NCBI RefSeq assembly: GCF_000025985.1
Contig: NC_003228.3
Location: 434,001 to 498,000 of the forward strand
Origin: Bacteroides fragilis NCTC 9343
GTDB taxonomy: Bacteria; Bacteroidota; Bacteroidia; Bacteroidales; Bacteroidaceae
Direction of reading: 5' to 3'
DNA length: 64,000 nt
Made by a program: the position numbers and the translations under genes. Under the pieces are notes generated by a model, which made no database searches, was not told where the DNA came from, and was given only the letters and a program-made list of their open reading frames with translations. How positions within the stretch are numbered: the first letter of the stretch is position 1; each line of letters starts with the position of its first letter. Shown here in pieces: positions 17,257 to 27,376 of this stretch.

Positions 17257-18555
17257 TTATTTTGTTTTTTGGGGAATACCCTCTGCTTTCTTGCCATAGT
17301 TGGGATCTATCTTAATAAAGGCGCATACGGCTATTGTCGCGGTACAACAAACCATTACCCAGATAAAGAAGTTTTCGTATCCGATCAGTTCCTGCAACCA
17401 ACCTGCAGCCATACCCGGCAGCATCATACCCAATGCCATAAAAGCGGTGCAGATCGCATAGTGTGCTGTCTTATGTTCACCATCGGAGTAGTAAATCAGG
17501 TAAAGCATGTAGGCTGTGAACCCGAAGCCATAACCGAACTGCTCGATAAATACACATAGGTTGATTATCACAAAATTTTGTGGTTGGAAGTAGCCTAGAT
17601 ATACAAAGGTGAGACAAGTCAATGAAAGGCTCCATGCCATTGGCCAAAGCCACTTTTGAAGTCCTCCTTTTGCTGCACAGATACCTCCGATAATGCCTCC
17701 CAAGGTCAGCCCGATGATACCGATAGTACCGTAAACCAATCCGACTTCAGCTGTTGTCAATCCCAGTCCGCCTTTGTCAATGGGATCAAGTAGGAATGGG
17801 TTGATTAGTTTCACTAATTGTGCTTCCGGAAAACGGTAGAATAGCATGAAAAGGATAGCAACTCCTGCTTGTTTTTTGCGGAAGAAGGAAGCGAAGGTTT
17901 CTATGAATCCACTGAAAATAGCACTGGCACTATTTTCACCTACTACTGCTTTATCGCTGTCGGGCTTTGGCAATATACATTTATGATAGAGACAGAAGGC
18001 GAGGAAGAGTCCTGCCAGAATAAAGAACGTGATACTCCATCCATATTTAATGCTGCCTGTCCATATTTCAAGTCCACCTGCGAGCATCACCAGCAAGCCT
18101 TGGCCGGCAATTGTGGCAATGCGGTAGAAAGTGCTGCGGATACCTACATAAAGTGCCTGGTCCTGTACGTTGAGTGCCAACATGTAGAATCCGTCTGCAG
18201 CAATATCATGTGTAGCCGAGCTGAATGCCACTAGCCAAAAAATGGCAAGGGTCGTTTGGAAGAAGTTTGACATAGGTATGGTGAAAGCGATTCCTGCCAG
18301 TCCGGCACCTACCAATAGCTGCATGCTGACTATCCACCAACGTTTGGTTTTTAATAAATCGACAAATGGACTCCAGAAAGGTTTGATAACCCATGGTAAA
18401 TAGAGCCAAGAGGTATAAAGAGCGATATCTGTGTTGGATATACCCAGATTTTTGTACATAATTACCGAGATAGTCATTACGGCTACATAAGGTAATCCTT
18501 GTGCAAAGTAAAGAGTCGGAATCCATGCCCACGGTGATATATTTTTGTTTTTCAT
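17257..18555 (-). CDS. ampG: AmpG-like muropeptide permease (MFS)
   Basis: A 432-residue inner-membrane protein with about 12 predicted TM helices. Its opening, ISPWAWIPTLYFAQGLPYV, and the early YTSWLYLPWVIKPFWSP segment match AmpG-type permeases. AmpG imports GlcNAc-anhMurNAc (muropeptides) by proton symport during cell-wall recycling. It lies 41 nt upstream of namZ copy 1 and 15 nt downstream of the SpoIID-like gene, within one uninterrupted minus-strand run. Confidence 0.85.
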   Translation of the reverse strand: MKNKNISPWAWIPTLYFAQGLPYVAVMTISVIMYKNLGISNTDIALYTSWLYLPWVIKPFWSPFVDLLKTKRWWIVSMQLLVGAGLAGIAFTIPMSNFFQTTLAIFWLVAFSSATHDIAADGFYMLALNVQDQALYVGIRSTFYRIATIAGQGLLVMLAGGLEIWTGSIKYGWSITFFILAGLFLAFCLYHKCILPKPDSDKAVVGENSASAIFSGFIETFASFFRKKQAGVAILFMLFYRFPEAQLVKLINPFLLDPIDKGGLGLTTAEVGLVYGTIGIIGLTLGGIIGGICAAKGGLQKWLWPMAWSLSLTCLTFVYLGYFQPQNFVIINLCVFIEQFGYGFGFTAYMLYLIYYSDGEHKTAHYAICTAFMALGMMLPGMAAGWLQELIGYENFFIWVMVCCTATIAVCAFIKIDPNYGKKAEGIPQKTK

Positions 18556-18570
18556 GATAATGGTGTGTGT

Positions 18571-19926
18571 TTAATAAAGTTTATCTATCGTTGCCCCGAT
18601 GTAATAATGCAGCAAGATGGTGTCGTATGTATAACCTTGCTCGCCCATGACGGCTGCTCCTATCTGACAGAGTCCTACTCCGTGTCCCCATCCGGCCCCG
18701 GTAAGGATAAAGCGATCCGGTATTCCGTTTGTGACGTCTACTTTATCAATGATGAAAGCAGAACTATAGAGGTGTGATGGGGAGAGGGTACGACGTATTT
18801 CCAGTTCTTTGCCAATGATCATGGTCCGTTTAGTACCTATTATTTTGAGTCTGACAAGTCGTCCGGAAGTTCCCCGTTCCACTGGTACCAAGTCGAGAAT
18901 TTGTCCGTAGTCAATTCCTGAGCGTTTCAGAATCAGTTTGGACAGTTCTTCCTGTTCATATTCTACTTTCCAACGATAAAAGTCGGTAGTTTCCTGATCA
19001 TAGTTATTCAGTACCTGAGACAGTACTTTCTTGTCTTTTGTATTACAGAAGGCTTCGGGAGAAGTACGTATCCATCGCTCGGCTTCGGCTTCTTTACACA
19101 GATCGGGTAGATCGGTTGCTTTTTTGCTATCTCTTTGTTTGGATAGGTATGGATGTCTGATATTTTCCCAACAATACTGAAACTCTTCAAAAGCCCCACC
19201 GCAACATTTGGAGAAGCGCGCATCACAAATAGTTCCTTCCGACATAAGTACCTCTCCTCGGGTGGCAGAGATGGCTTGCCTCACCATGTCGGTTGAGGCA
19301 CGGGTAATACCTTGGTAACGTTGGCAATGATCGTCGGCACAGACATCGAAGTGAGTATGTGCGTCACGTTCATACCAGCGGATTAGAATTTTATTTTCGG
19401 CCTCTTGTGCAAGGGGTGGAAAAGAAGATGTAGAGTAGGGCACTTTCTCGGGAGTGGTATTACTTTTTTCTCTATCTTTGGAATAGGGTAGGGAAAGCCC
19501 CGCTAATAACCAGCTTCTTGAAATCACAGCATGTGCTTTCAGTAATTCCAGACTTGCCGTTGCACTCATTTCAGAAGAGATCACACTGGTCAGGTAATCT
19601 TCCACATGAATTACGTTGATTCCCGTTAACTTTTTATTTTCTACAATAATTTTCAGTGCTCCGATAAAACGCTGGTTTTCCTTTCGTTCCCAATGAAAAT
19701 TGATACCGATGGTGACATCCTGCAGTTCAAAAGCATCGCTTTTTTCGTGTAGGGGCTCAAACAGCAGTTCGTCATATGAATGCCCTTGCCAGAGGATGTG
19801 TCCGTTATCATAGGTCACAACCTGTTTGCCGCTGACCTCTTCCCCGTTGATATGATAGGGGGTCAGCAGTATGAATTTGATTTGAGGTTCGAATAAAATG
19901 CCGACCTGTACTTTGGGTTCTTTCAT
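18571..19926 (-). CDS. SpoIID/LytB-domain protein without obvious signal peptide
   Basis: A 451-residue protein from the ATG at 19926, which overlaps the upstream stop (ATGA). A longer frame to 19980 would only add an implausible leader. The SpoIID core is clear: [33 protein letters not shown] (split as about 108-140) carries the catalytic-type Glu119. Cys and His residues in [11 protein letters not shown] and RFSKCCGG could bind metal, and it ends with [13 protein letters not shown]. SpoIID is a lytic transglycosylase acting on denuded glycan. No export signal is visible, so a cytoplasmic or non-classically exported role would be unusual. Confidence 0.8.
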   Translation of the reverse strand: MKEPKVQVGILFEPQIKFILLTPYHINGEEVSGKQVVTYDNGHILWQGHSYDELLFEPLHEKSDAFELQDVTIGINFHWERKENQRFIGALKIIVENKKLTGINVIHVEDYLTSVISSEMSATASLELLKAHAVISRSWLLAGLSLPYSKDREKSNTTPEKVPYSTSSFPPLAQEAENKILIRWYERDAHTHFDVCADDHCQRYQGITRASTDMVRQAISATRGEVLMSEGTICDARFSKCCGGAFEEFQYCWENIRHPYLSKQRDSKKATDLPDLCKEAEAERWIRTSPEAFCNTKDKKVLSQVLNNYDQETTDFYRWKVEYEQEELSKLILKRSGIDYGQILDLVPVERGTSGRLVRLKIIGTKRTMIIGKELEIRRTLSPSHLYSSAFIIDKVDVTNGIPDRFILTGAGWGHGVGLCQIGAAVMGEQGYTYDTILLHYYIGATIDKLY

Positions 19927-20855
19927 AATTGTTGTTTTATGCGTTCTATCAATATGCGGAAGGCTGCCGGTCTCAGGCATACTTCACCGAGAATGTCGGC
20001 AATATCATTTGCTGTAATTTTTTCAAAATCCTTTTCTTGTGGAGTGATGAACACTCCCCCCATGTCTACTGATGCAGGGCTGATCAGGATATTGGTATCC
20101 CCTTCGGCTGTGTAGCAGGAGGGACGGTGTTTGTTGCGGGGAAAGATGCAGACAATCCAATTTTTCTGTTCTTTCCATACCAATACATTCATCATAGGCT
20201 CATCTTCACCCGATGTTGAGGGCATGGCCTGGTATACGGTATTGAACAACATGATAGCTGTTTCTTTACTTCTCGCCTCAATTACCAGAGTTGCACGGGG
20301 GTAATCGTTTAGTGCCCAAAGAGTAGCATCTTTACAGGTGATTACTTTCTCTCCTCTTTTCTCTTTCCACTCTTGTTCGATAGGTAGAAAACCTTTATTA
20401 CCTGCTTGAAAATGCAGATGGTCGGGAGCCGATGCACCACATTGGGGACCATTGTAGAAGATTATATAATCTTCGGCATAAGTAGCCAGGTCGAGCATAT
20501 CACTAAAGCGATGTAAGATACGCTGTTCAACATGTTGTAGCTCGGGAACTGTCAAGTGCTTGGGAAAGATAGGAAATGGGTTGACCAATATCTGGTAGTG
20601 TTCTCCGAAAGGAATGCCTTTTTGCATCGGTGGAAGATTGGCCGGACACAAGAAGCATTTACGCTCTTGAATCGATTTACTATCTACTTTGGCAGCAGAA
20701 GAAACAATACGTGCCGGGTTGAACTGTATTCTGTACAGGCAACCGTTCACTTTCACATCTTTTATTCGTACCCGTTTCAGGGCAGCGTAATTGTTTTGTG
20801 CCGTCTCCCAAGAGGAGAGCTGTTCGCTCAGTAGAGTTTCTATTTCTTTGTTCAT
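19923..20855 (-). CDS. DUF4922 protein, HIT/GalT-like nucleotidyltransferase or phosphorylase
   Basis: A 310-residue cytoplasmic protein of the DUF4922 group. It has a GalT-like CFLC pair at 67-70 and the HIT-superfamily motif PDHLHFQ with His146-x-His148-x-Gln150. Relatives include nucleotide-sugar phosphorylases (VTC2-like) and ADP-sugar phosphorylases. The substrate is unknown. It is coupled by ATGA overlaps to the glycosyltransferase upstream and the SpoIID-like gene downstream, so all three are probably made together. A nucleotide-sugar role linked to the neighbouring GT is inferred. Confidence 0.7.
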   Translation of the reverse strand: MNKEIETLLSEQLSSWETAQNNYAALKRVRIKDVKVNGCLYRIQFNPARIVSSAAKVDSKSIQERKCFLCPANLPPMQKGIPFGEHYQILVNPFPIFPKHLTVPELQHVEQRILHRFSDMLDLATYAEDYIIFYNGPQCGASAPDHLHFQAGNKGFLPIEQEWKEKRGEKVITCKDATLWALNDYPRATLVIEARSKETAIMLFNTVYQAMPSTSGEDEPMMNVLVWKEQKNWIVCIFPRNKHRPSCYTAEGDTNILISPASVDMGGVFITPQEKDFEKITANDIADILGEVCLRPAAFRILIERIKQQL

Positions 20856-22318
20856 CTTTGTTTCTTATTTAATGCAATTCGTGCCTGTAATTCCCAAGTG
20901 CGTATGCGGTCCTTGTAAAGGTTGTGAGCATTCATCTTTACGATGTCGAGAGAGGCATCCGAGTTATCATCCCAACGGCGGCATAGATAAACGACTTCGT
21001 ATACGCGTCCGATCTGATACTGGCGTGAGAAATTCAGTCCTAATGCGTAATCTTCGCCATAGCTGGTATTGGGTACCTTCAATTCACGGAGTATTGGTGT
21101 GTAGAATGCACGAGGAGCACCTAACCCGTTGATGCGTAGTGCATTGTTACGCCCGTTTTCTGGTGTCCATTCTTTGTGATCAATAATGCCCGGAGCGATC
21201 ATGTTCATATCAAAATCTGTCATCATATAGGTGCCTACTACCATAGCACAGTTTTGTTCGTAAAATGCATTGACCATGACCTGCAAAGTACCGTCGTGGG
21301 CATATACGTCGTCACTGTCAAGTTGGACAGCAAATTTACCGCAAAGAGGATGGTGAACTCCCAGATTCCAGCAACCGCCTATACCCAAATCATTACGTTC
21401 GGGAATCAAGTGGATCAGGCGTTCATCGTCTTTAAATTCATCAATGGCTTCGGTGGTACCGTCGGTAGAGTGATTGTCGATAATGATCAGGTTGAATTTG
21501 AAATCTGCTTTCTGGCTGAGTACAGAACGGATGGCATCGCGTATGGTACGAATACGGTTGCGTACCGGAATAATCACAGAAGCTTCGTATGGGAAGTTGC
21601 CGGTGTTGAATTCTATTTTCTGGAATTCAGGCTTCAGATAACCGCCTATCTCTTGCAGATGTTCGGTACATGCCTCTTCCATCTCAATCTGTCGGTCACG
21701 ATTTTTAGGATCTACATAGTCGAATATTTTTTCACCACTTTTTCGGGTGTCGTTTTCTACTTCCGAATAAAGGTATTCATTGATATGTACTAATGGATAT
21801 TTCTGTGAAAGTTTAAGGCGCAGATCGTAGAATCCGGCAAAGTCATAGTCGGATTTCATTCGTTTGGCGGCTTCTTTCAAGGCTGAGGCTTTGAAAAGGA
21901 GGACAGAACCGAAGTTGAAATCGTCACGGAGACTTCCGAACTGGTAATCGATGACCGGGGCATTACTCTGTTTACCTTCTGTCACTTGATAATGGTCGGC
22001 GTATACCATGCCGGCAGCCGAATCTTCGGCAATGTGAATCATCCGTTCAAGGGCAAATAGTCCCAGTTCAAGTGATGTATATTTGGTATAAAGTAATGTG
22101 TAGCTTGCATCCGAATAGGTAGCAATGGCGTACATGGAGGCGCTGTTGGTAAGCTTGTCTACATAAAGTAGTTCGCATCCTGGTAGTGGATCGAAGCTGG
22201 GTGAGGTGACAAGAAGGTAGATTTTTTTCACCAAACCTGTTGCTTGTAATCCTTGAACTGTTCTTTCTGCTTGTACTGCTCCCGCGTAAGGGATGAAGCA
22301 ATTGATTGTTGATTTCAT
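20852..22318 (-). CDS. family 2 glycosyltransferase with two GT-A-like halves
   Basis: A 488-residue cytoplasmic protein. The second half is a standard GT2 domain: ASVIIPVRNRIRTIRDAI (about 254), IDNHSTDGT, and the metal-binding QLDSDDVYA. The first half (about 1-230) looks like a second, degenerate GT-A fold, with INCFIPYAG at the start and MVYADHY in the DxD position. It has no TM helices or signal peptide. It overlaps the DUF4922 gene by 4 nt. A transferase is unexpected in a catabolic locus, and its acceptor is unknown. Confidence 0.75.
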   Translation of the reverse strand: MKSTINCFIPYAGAVQAERTVQGLQATGLVKKIYLLVTSPSFDPLPGCELLYVDKLTNSASMYAIATYSDASYTLLYTKYTSLELGLFALERMIHIAEDSAAGMVYADHYQVTEGKQSNAPVIDYQFGSLRDDFNFGSVLLFKASALKEAAKRMKSDYDFAGFYDLRLKLSQKYPLVHINEYLYSEVENDTRKSGEKIFDYVDPKNRDRQIEMEEACTEHLQEIGGYLKPEFQKIEFNTGNFPYEASVIIPVRNRIRTIRDAIRSVLSQKADFKFNLIIIDNHSTDGTTEAIDEFKDDERLIHLIPERNDLGIGGCWNLGVHHPLCGKFAVQLDSDDVYAHDGTLQVMVNAFYEQNCAMVVGTYMMTDFDMNMIAPGIIDHKEWTPENGRNNALRINGLGAPRAFYTPILRELKVPNTSYGEDYALGLNFSRQYQIGRVYEVVYLCRRWDDNSDASLDIVKMNAHNLYKDRIRTWELQARIALNKKQR

Positions 22319-22341
22319 ATATGCTTATGTTTTGATTTGTT

Positions 22342-24207
22342 TTATTCTTTCCACTCAAGTAAGCCTGTTTCACCACTGGTGGCTGTAAACAGTACTTGAT
22401 GGCGGCTGATGGGGAGTACGGTGTTAATCAGTGAATTGCCGATCTTATGTTTCCACAATACTTGTCCGGTACTTGCATCCAATGCAAAGATAAGTCCTTC
22501 TTTGGTACTACTGAATACTATACCGTCTTTTTCCATCTGCATGGATGGAGCATGTTCGTAGCCAAAGCCTACATTAGATGCCCAGATCTCTTTCGGAGTG
22601 TCGCTGATGGTGGAATAGCATACGACACTGTCATTCATCGTTTTGCTATAAATCTGATTTTTGTTTGCGGATAGACCGATTGTTTCTCGAACCATTGACT
22701 GGAAGGTACGCCAAACTGTTTTTCCTGTTTTTAGGCTGATAGCGGTCATGGCACGTTGTGGGTCGGTGATGAATACTTTTCCATGTGCTGCTACAGGCCA
22801 TACGGCAGCAGGGGAGAAGTGCATACGGGTCAGTCCGCCGGTCCACTTCCAGAGTTCCTTGCCGTTGGATTTATTGAGAGCATAGAGAGTATTGTCCCAT
22901 GCACCGAATATGACCTTGTCACCTTCTACCAGAGGTTTTGTTTCGATGTAACCTTTGATACCGGTATAAGTCCATACTACTTTACCATTTTTGATACGAA
23001 TGGCGCGAAAAGTGGAATCACTGCCACCTATGTAAGCGATACCTTTTTCAATAGTTACCGCTCCCAATACCGGTTGGGCAACCGTAACCCTCCAGCGTTC
23101 TTTACCGGTTACAGCATCCAATCCGTAGATGTTGTGGTCAGCGGAGCCAAAAACCACAATCCCGTCGGTTGCGGCAGGTGTGCCCACAATGCGTTTCCCT
23201 GATTGGAAACTCCATAATTTACGTCCTTCCTTCAGGGTGTAGCAAGTTAGGAAACCCAAGTCATCGCCTACATAAACTCTGCCTTTCCAGAGGGCAGGTG
23301 AACAATAGATGCCGACACCGGTCTGCACCTGCCAGCCTATTTTTACTTGTGGATACTCTTTATTCACCGAAAAACTGGGATATTTCACTGCCTTTCCGGT
23401 ACGGTTATAATAAGATTTGGTGAGTGATAGGGCAGTCCAGCGTTTCATTGGTTCATCTATGCGTTGCTCGTAAGTAATGATAGAGTCCGGAGTGATATCA
23501 AAAATGCTATAGCCGCTTGAACCGTTTTTGTCACGTAGGTTTGAGCGGGTAAGAATACCTGGTATACCGTCGTATGAGAGGAAGCGATTACGATGATAGT
23601 GTCCTCCGATAAAAGTGCGGATATTGTATGGACGTACGGCATCGGTAACATCATACCAATTGTCCACATCCCCATCCTGCATAGGATAATGGGTGACCAG
23701 GATTACAGGCTTATCTTTTCCAACTTTATCCATTTCTTGTTTCATCCATGTGATGTCTTGCGGTACTACATGCCCGTAGGCCATACGCATCAGTGGTCCT
23801 GAATTAAACCCTAAAAACAAGAATCCTTTGTGTTCGAATTTAAAGCGTTCTCCCCCGAATATTTCGCTGAAAGCAGTGCAACCTGAATCACTCCACTTTG
23901 TTTCGTGGTTGCCCGGTATAACGTAATATTTCACTTTCAGTCGGTCCAGGATAGATTTTACAACTAACATGGTCGTGCGATCACCCTCTTCGGTAAGGTC
24001 TCCGGTGACTAATACAAAGTCTACTCCCGGTGTGGCGTTAATTTGTTCGACGGAACGTTTCAAGTCTTCTGTCGGCTTCGGATTGTTGGGATTGAGATGT
24101 ATGTCTGTCAACTGTGCGAAGCGGAAAGAACCTGTTACCTGTGCCCGTGCGGCAACAGGTAACAGGAAAAACAAAATGATTACGAATATAGAAAGTCTTC
24201 TATTCAT
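22342..24207 (-). CDS. secreted metallophosphoesterase fused to PQQ-type beta-propeller
   Basis: A 621-residue protein with a signal peptide (cleavage near ARAQ, residue 23). The calcineurin-like phosphoesterase domain (about 28-255) has all metal motifs: LTDIH (Asp35, His37), GDLTEEG (69-75), GNHE (99-102), THYPMQDGD and GGHYHRN. A PQQ-repeat propeller (about 290-615) follows, with recurrent GKxxWxxxxG units such as GRKLWSFQSGK and GKERWRV. The substrate is unknown. It is 23 nt upstream of the glycosyltransferase gene. Confidence 0.8.
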   Translation of the reverse strand: MNRRLSIFVIILFFLLPVAARAQVTGSFRFAQLTDIHLNPNNPKPTEDLKRSVEQINATPGVDFVLVTGDLTEEGDRTTMLVVKSILDRLKVKYYVIPGNHETKWSDSGCTAFSEIFGGERFKFEHKGFLFLGFNSGPLMRMAYGHVVPQDITWMKQEMDKVGKDKPVILVTHYPMQDGDVDNWYDVTDAVRPYNIRTFIGGHYHRNRFLSYDGIPGILTRSNLRDKNGSSGYSIFDITPDSIITYEQRIDEPMKRWTALSLTKSYYNRTGKAVKYPSFSVNKEYPQVKIGWQVQTGVGIYCSPALWKGRVYVGDDLGFLTCYTLKEGRKLWSFQSGKRIVGTPAATDGIVVFGSADHNIYGLDAVTGKERWRVTVAQPVLGAVTIEKGIAYIGGSDSTFRAIRIKNGKVVWTYTGIKGYIETKPLVEGDKVIFGAWDNTLYALNKSNGKELWKWTGGLTRMHFSPAAVWPVAAHGKVFITDPQRAMTAISLKTGKTVWRTFQSMVRETIGLSANKNQIYSKTMNDSVVCYSTISDTPKEIWASNVGFGYEHAPSMQMEKDGIVFSSTKEGLIFALDASTGQVLWKHKIGNSLINTVLPISRHQVLFTATSGETGLLEWKE

Positions 24208-24265
24208 AGATGATGATTTTATTTGTTATAACTTTACTGTTTATATAACTTTAGATCCTGTGGGT

Positions 24266-24288
24266 AACCTCCTTATAAAAAGGAGGTT
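24266..24288. other. intergenic stem-loop downstream of the amidase-like gene
   Basis: AACCTCCTT (24266-24274) pairs perfectly with AAGGAGGTT (24280-24288) around a 5-nt loop. It lies in the 95-nt gap between two minus-strand genes. No U-tract follows on the minus strand, so it may be a processing or stability element rather than a terminator. Confidence 0.45.
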
Positions 24289-24302
24289 AAGAATCTTCTG
24301 TT

Positions 24303-27300
24303 TTAGTGTTCGAAGAAAGTCAGTATGGCTTTCATCAATAGTTCTCTTTCTGTGACTGTACGTATCGCTTCGAATGGGAATCCCAGTACGCAGGTTTTAT
24401 AATTCCCTTTATAAGCTATGCCGGCACTCAGATTGTTTTCCGAATATCGCAGTATAGTGAATGCACCTTGTGCAGCCGGTTCAAGAGCATCTGGCGACTC
24501 TACGACATATGATTCCGGGTTTAGATCTTGATAATAAGTGTAGCTTCCTGTGATTTCCGGGAATGGAGAGGCTACACTTTTCACTTTTCCGTTGCGGGCA
24601 GCCTGTCCTACACGCCATTTGTATTTCAATACCTCCATAGCAAACTTTTTGTCTTCTTCATTGGCTTTCACCAGACGATTATCCCATAAGTCCGATGCCA
24701 CATAGGCGCCTGATACGAAGAAATTACCTCCTGCCTGGCAGTAGTTTGTGATGGCATTCTGCATCTCTTTACTAAATGTTTTAAATTCCAATGGGCGGAT
24801 TCCACCACGTCCCATTTTTGTCTGGCATTGTTTCCCTAATATAAGATCTACGTATTTATAGTCATTCATACAGATTTGTGTTTCTCTCTCTTTAGGAGAA
24901 GAGTCTGGATGGACGATACTTTCGTCACTGCAAGATGTAAACGAGTAGCCTGCTTTCAAAATCGCTTCCCCGTGTATAGCAGGGTAGTCAAATGTATTAC
25001 CGGCAATTACCATTGTTTCGTGTGTACCGTAACTATCACCAAATCCGGAGGCGTCGTCATCCATCCATGGTATCTGTCGGCGAAACTCTTTCATCGGACC
25101 GATGTAACTTATGTCGGTTTTGTAGGGTACTCCGTGGTCTAGCTCGTCTAAGAATCCGGCTAAAGTATCTGCGTCTGCCGTAAAATCTGCGGGAGCACAG
25201 ACCCGGTCAAATCCGTTTATGATCAATACGGTTCCTTTGTCGTTAAAAGTTTTTCCGATAGAAAGGATTTCTGATGGAAAGCTTTCTCCTCCTTTGTTTA
25301 AGGCGGTCACTTTGAAACTGCAAACCACCCCTGAAGGGATAACCGTTTGATAGGTTGGAGAATTTACAATCACACCATTATCGAAGTCGCTGTCCCCGAT
25401 ACGCGTATACACAATATACTGGTCGGCTTTTGCGGTGGTTTCCAACGGATCGTCTACCGGTTGCCAGGAAAGTTTGATTCGGTTGCCTTCTTCAAAGCGG
25501 AGACTCATGTGATCGACGGGTAAAGGTTGTACTACGTACTCCATTTTATATTGGGAGCAGATGAATTGTAGAATTCCTTTGTAAATGGCACGACTGACAG
25601 TGAAGCGGAAACGAGGATCAAGTCCGTAACGCATGTCGGCAAAGTTTTGGTGTGACAATAATTCTAATAACATCGTTGGTACTCGCGGTACACGCGCTTC
25701 GTAATAAGATTGATTCCACATTCCCCGGCGTGTCCATTCGGGTTCATACAAGGTACGGACATCTTTCACGATATTTGATTGTACCAGATCGCATAAATCA
25801 CGTGAGGCATATCGTGAGGCACCGTTTGCATATGCACCATTATAAGCCGAAGTATGAAAGATACCGAGTGTGCCGATAATTGTGTCACCATAAGTGGTAC
25901 CGGCATCCGAATGGAAAGCAAAAGCCATGTCCACCGGGATGTTTAGTCCTTTTTCTGTAGGGTTGGCAGCAGAACCTCCTGCGAGGTAATTCACCCAAAT
26001 TCCACGTGACTTGTAATCGTCTGTATAGTCGTTCTTACCATGACTGTCTGAATAAACACTGTCTGGTATGCCGGCCCATTGCATCCAGTATCGGGCTGCT
26101 TCGCAGAAACGAGGATAGCCACTAATCTCGTATGGATAGTTCACCTGAACTTTCGGATGATAGGTATCGGTTATCATTGTGTCCGAACTTTTTGTATTTA
26201 CCGTAGCTCCTTCTTCGGAGATACTTCGGGCAATATTGCCGTAACCGCCGCCTATCTTTACTGCATCAGCTGTTACCAAGCGTCCTTCTTTGGCCGATTG
26301 ATTACTAAGGACGATTTTACAATCTGTTTTACCGATACCGAAGCTAAAGTTTCCCAAGTAAATCCAAGTCCCTCCACCCATCTGTTGATTTACCTTGAAT
26401 TGTGATTTACCGCCTTGGTGATAGACAGTATAAAGGGCATCTTCCGTGCTGTTATTTACTGTTTTATAAGAAATGTATACGGCATACCGTCCTGCCCGAG
26501 GAATTTCAGGTATCCATTCGGCAACGCTTACAGTTCCTTTTTTGGTGGTTTCTACTTGACGGTAGGTACCTTCACGAAAAGGATTTTCGAAGTCTTTATA
26601 CATTCTCTTTAAGTGGGCGAATCCTGCTTCTTCCCCGTTTTTCCACATTTTACTTCCGTTTAATTCTGAATAAACCGAATGTCCGTCTCTGCATCTATCG
26701 TTGTCGACAATGATTTCAACAGTTTGTGGGTCTCTTTCTCGAGGAAGAAGTACTGTTGCACCGGCATTTTCAAGCATTGGAACAAGAAATGGAAGTACAT
26801 AACTCTGAGTATAAAGGTCCTCTACAGTCTGAAAGATTCGTGCACGTTGCCATTCCCAGCGAGTCAATTTGGATTCGTAATAAAAGCCGTGACTTTGCCA
26901 TAGAGCAATGTGACGGTTTTGCAATCCGTTTGTGTGGGTATAAGGAACAGATAATCGGGTAATCAGAGGTGTATCTGCTTTGTAGCTGAATGTCGGAATT
27001 TTTCTCCCTCTTGTATTACGAAGTGCCAGAGGAATTAGCTCTTCGATGGCATGGTGGTCTGTCCGGATCTGTAACTTGCGTTTTGCTAGCTCTGGAGGGA
27101 GTAATGCTTTGATGCCTTGATAAATTTTGCTAACATTGTCTGTGCGGAAGGGAATATACGAACAGTTTATGTTAGCGAAAAGTATCAAGTCATTTCCTTC
27201 TGTATTAACAGAATCGATATGGATTTTGCCTACAGAGATTTCTTTCCGGGCAGTTTCATTCAGAAAGTCTCCTATCTGTGAACGAAGTTCCTTAGATAGC

Positions 27301-27374
27301 TCTTGGGTTGCTGCGGCTTGTGGGAATAAGCCGGCTGTAAGCAGCAGAATCAGGGAGGTAAGGATTGGTTTCAT
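24303..27374 (-). CDS. large secreted amidase-like protein with golvesin-like insertion
   Basis: A 1023-residue protein with a signal peptide (about 1-23). Pieces of an Amidase_3 fold can be traced: IALWQSHGFYY (His162), TVEDLYTQSYVLPFLVPML (Glu185), GATVLLPRERD, then much later MAFAFHSDAGT and PTMLLELLSHQNF, which mimic the HxH/Glu motifs of N-acetylmuramoyl-L-alanine amidases. Between them (about 245-375) sits a golvesin/xanthan-lyase-CBD-like beta domain (WIPEIPRAGRYAVYISY). A fibronectin-like stretch (about 640-710) and a C-terminal alpha/beta domain follow. Cleavage of the MurNAc-L-Ala bond is inferred. Such proteins are often named xanthan lyase in databases. Confidence 0.7.
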   Translation of the reverse strand: MKPILTSLILLLTAGLFPQAAATQELSKELRSQIGDFLNETARKEISVGKIHIDSVNTEGNDLILFANINCSYIPFRTDNVSKIYQGIKALLPPELAKRKLQIRTDHHAIEELIPLALRNTRGRKIPTFSYKADTPLITRLSVPYTHTNGLQNRHIALWQSHGFYYESKLTRWEWQRARIFQTVEDLYTQSYVLPFLVPMLENAGATVLLPRERDPQTVEIIVDNDRCRDGHSVYSELNGSKMWKNGEEAGFAHLKRMYKDFENPFREGTYRQVETTKKGTVSVAEWIPEIPRAGRYAVYISYKTVNNSTEDALYTVYHQGGKSQFKVNQQMGGGTWIYLGNFSFGIGKTDCKIVLSNQSAKEGRLVTADAVKIGGGYGNIARSISEEGATVNTKSSDTMITDTYHPKVQVNYPYEISGYPRFCEAARYWMQWAGIPDSVYSDSHGKNDYTDDYKSRGIWVNYLAGGSAANPTEKGLNIPVDMAFAFHSDAGTTYGDTIIGTLGIFHTSAYNGAYANGASRYASRDLCDLVQSNIVKDVRTLYEPEWTRRGMWNQSYYEARVPRVPTMLLELLSHQNFADMRYGLDPRFRFTVSRAIYKGILQFICSQYKMEYVVQPLPVDHMSLRFEEGNRIKLSWQPVDDPLETTAKADQYIVYTRIGDSDFDNGVIVNSPTYQTVIPSGVVCSFKVTALNKGGESFPSEILSIGKTFNDKGTVLIINGFDRVCAPADFTADADTLAGFLDELDHGVPYKTDISYIGPMKEFRRQIPWMDDDASGFGDSYGTHETMVIAGNTFDYPAIHGEAILKAGYSFTSCSDESIVHPDSSPKERETQICMNDYKYVDLILGKQCQTKMGRGGIRPLEFKTFSKEMQNAITNYCQAGGNFFVSGAYVASDLWDNRLVKANEEDKKFAMEVLKYKWRVGQAARNGKVKSVASPFPEITGSYTYYQDLNPESYVVESPDALEPAAQGAFTILRYSENNLSAGIAYKGNYKTCVLGFPFEAIRTVTERELLMKAILTFFEH

Positions 27375-27376
27375 TA

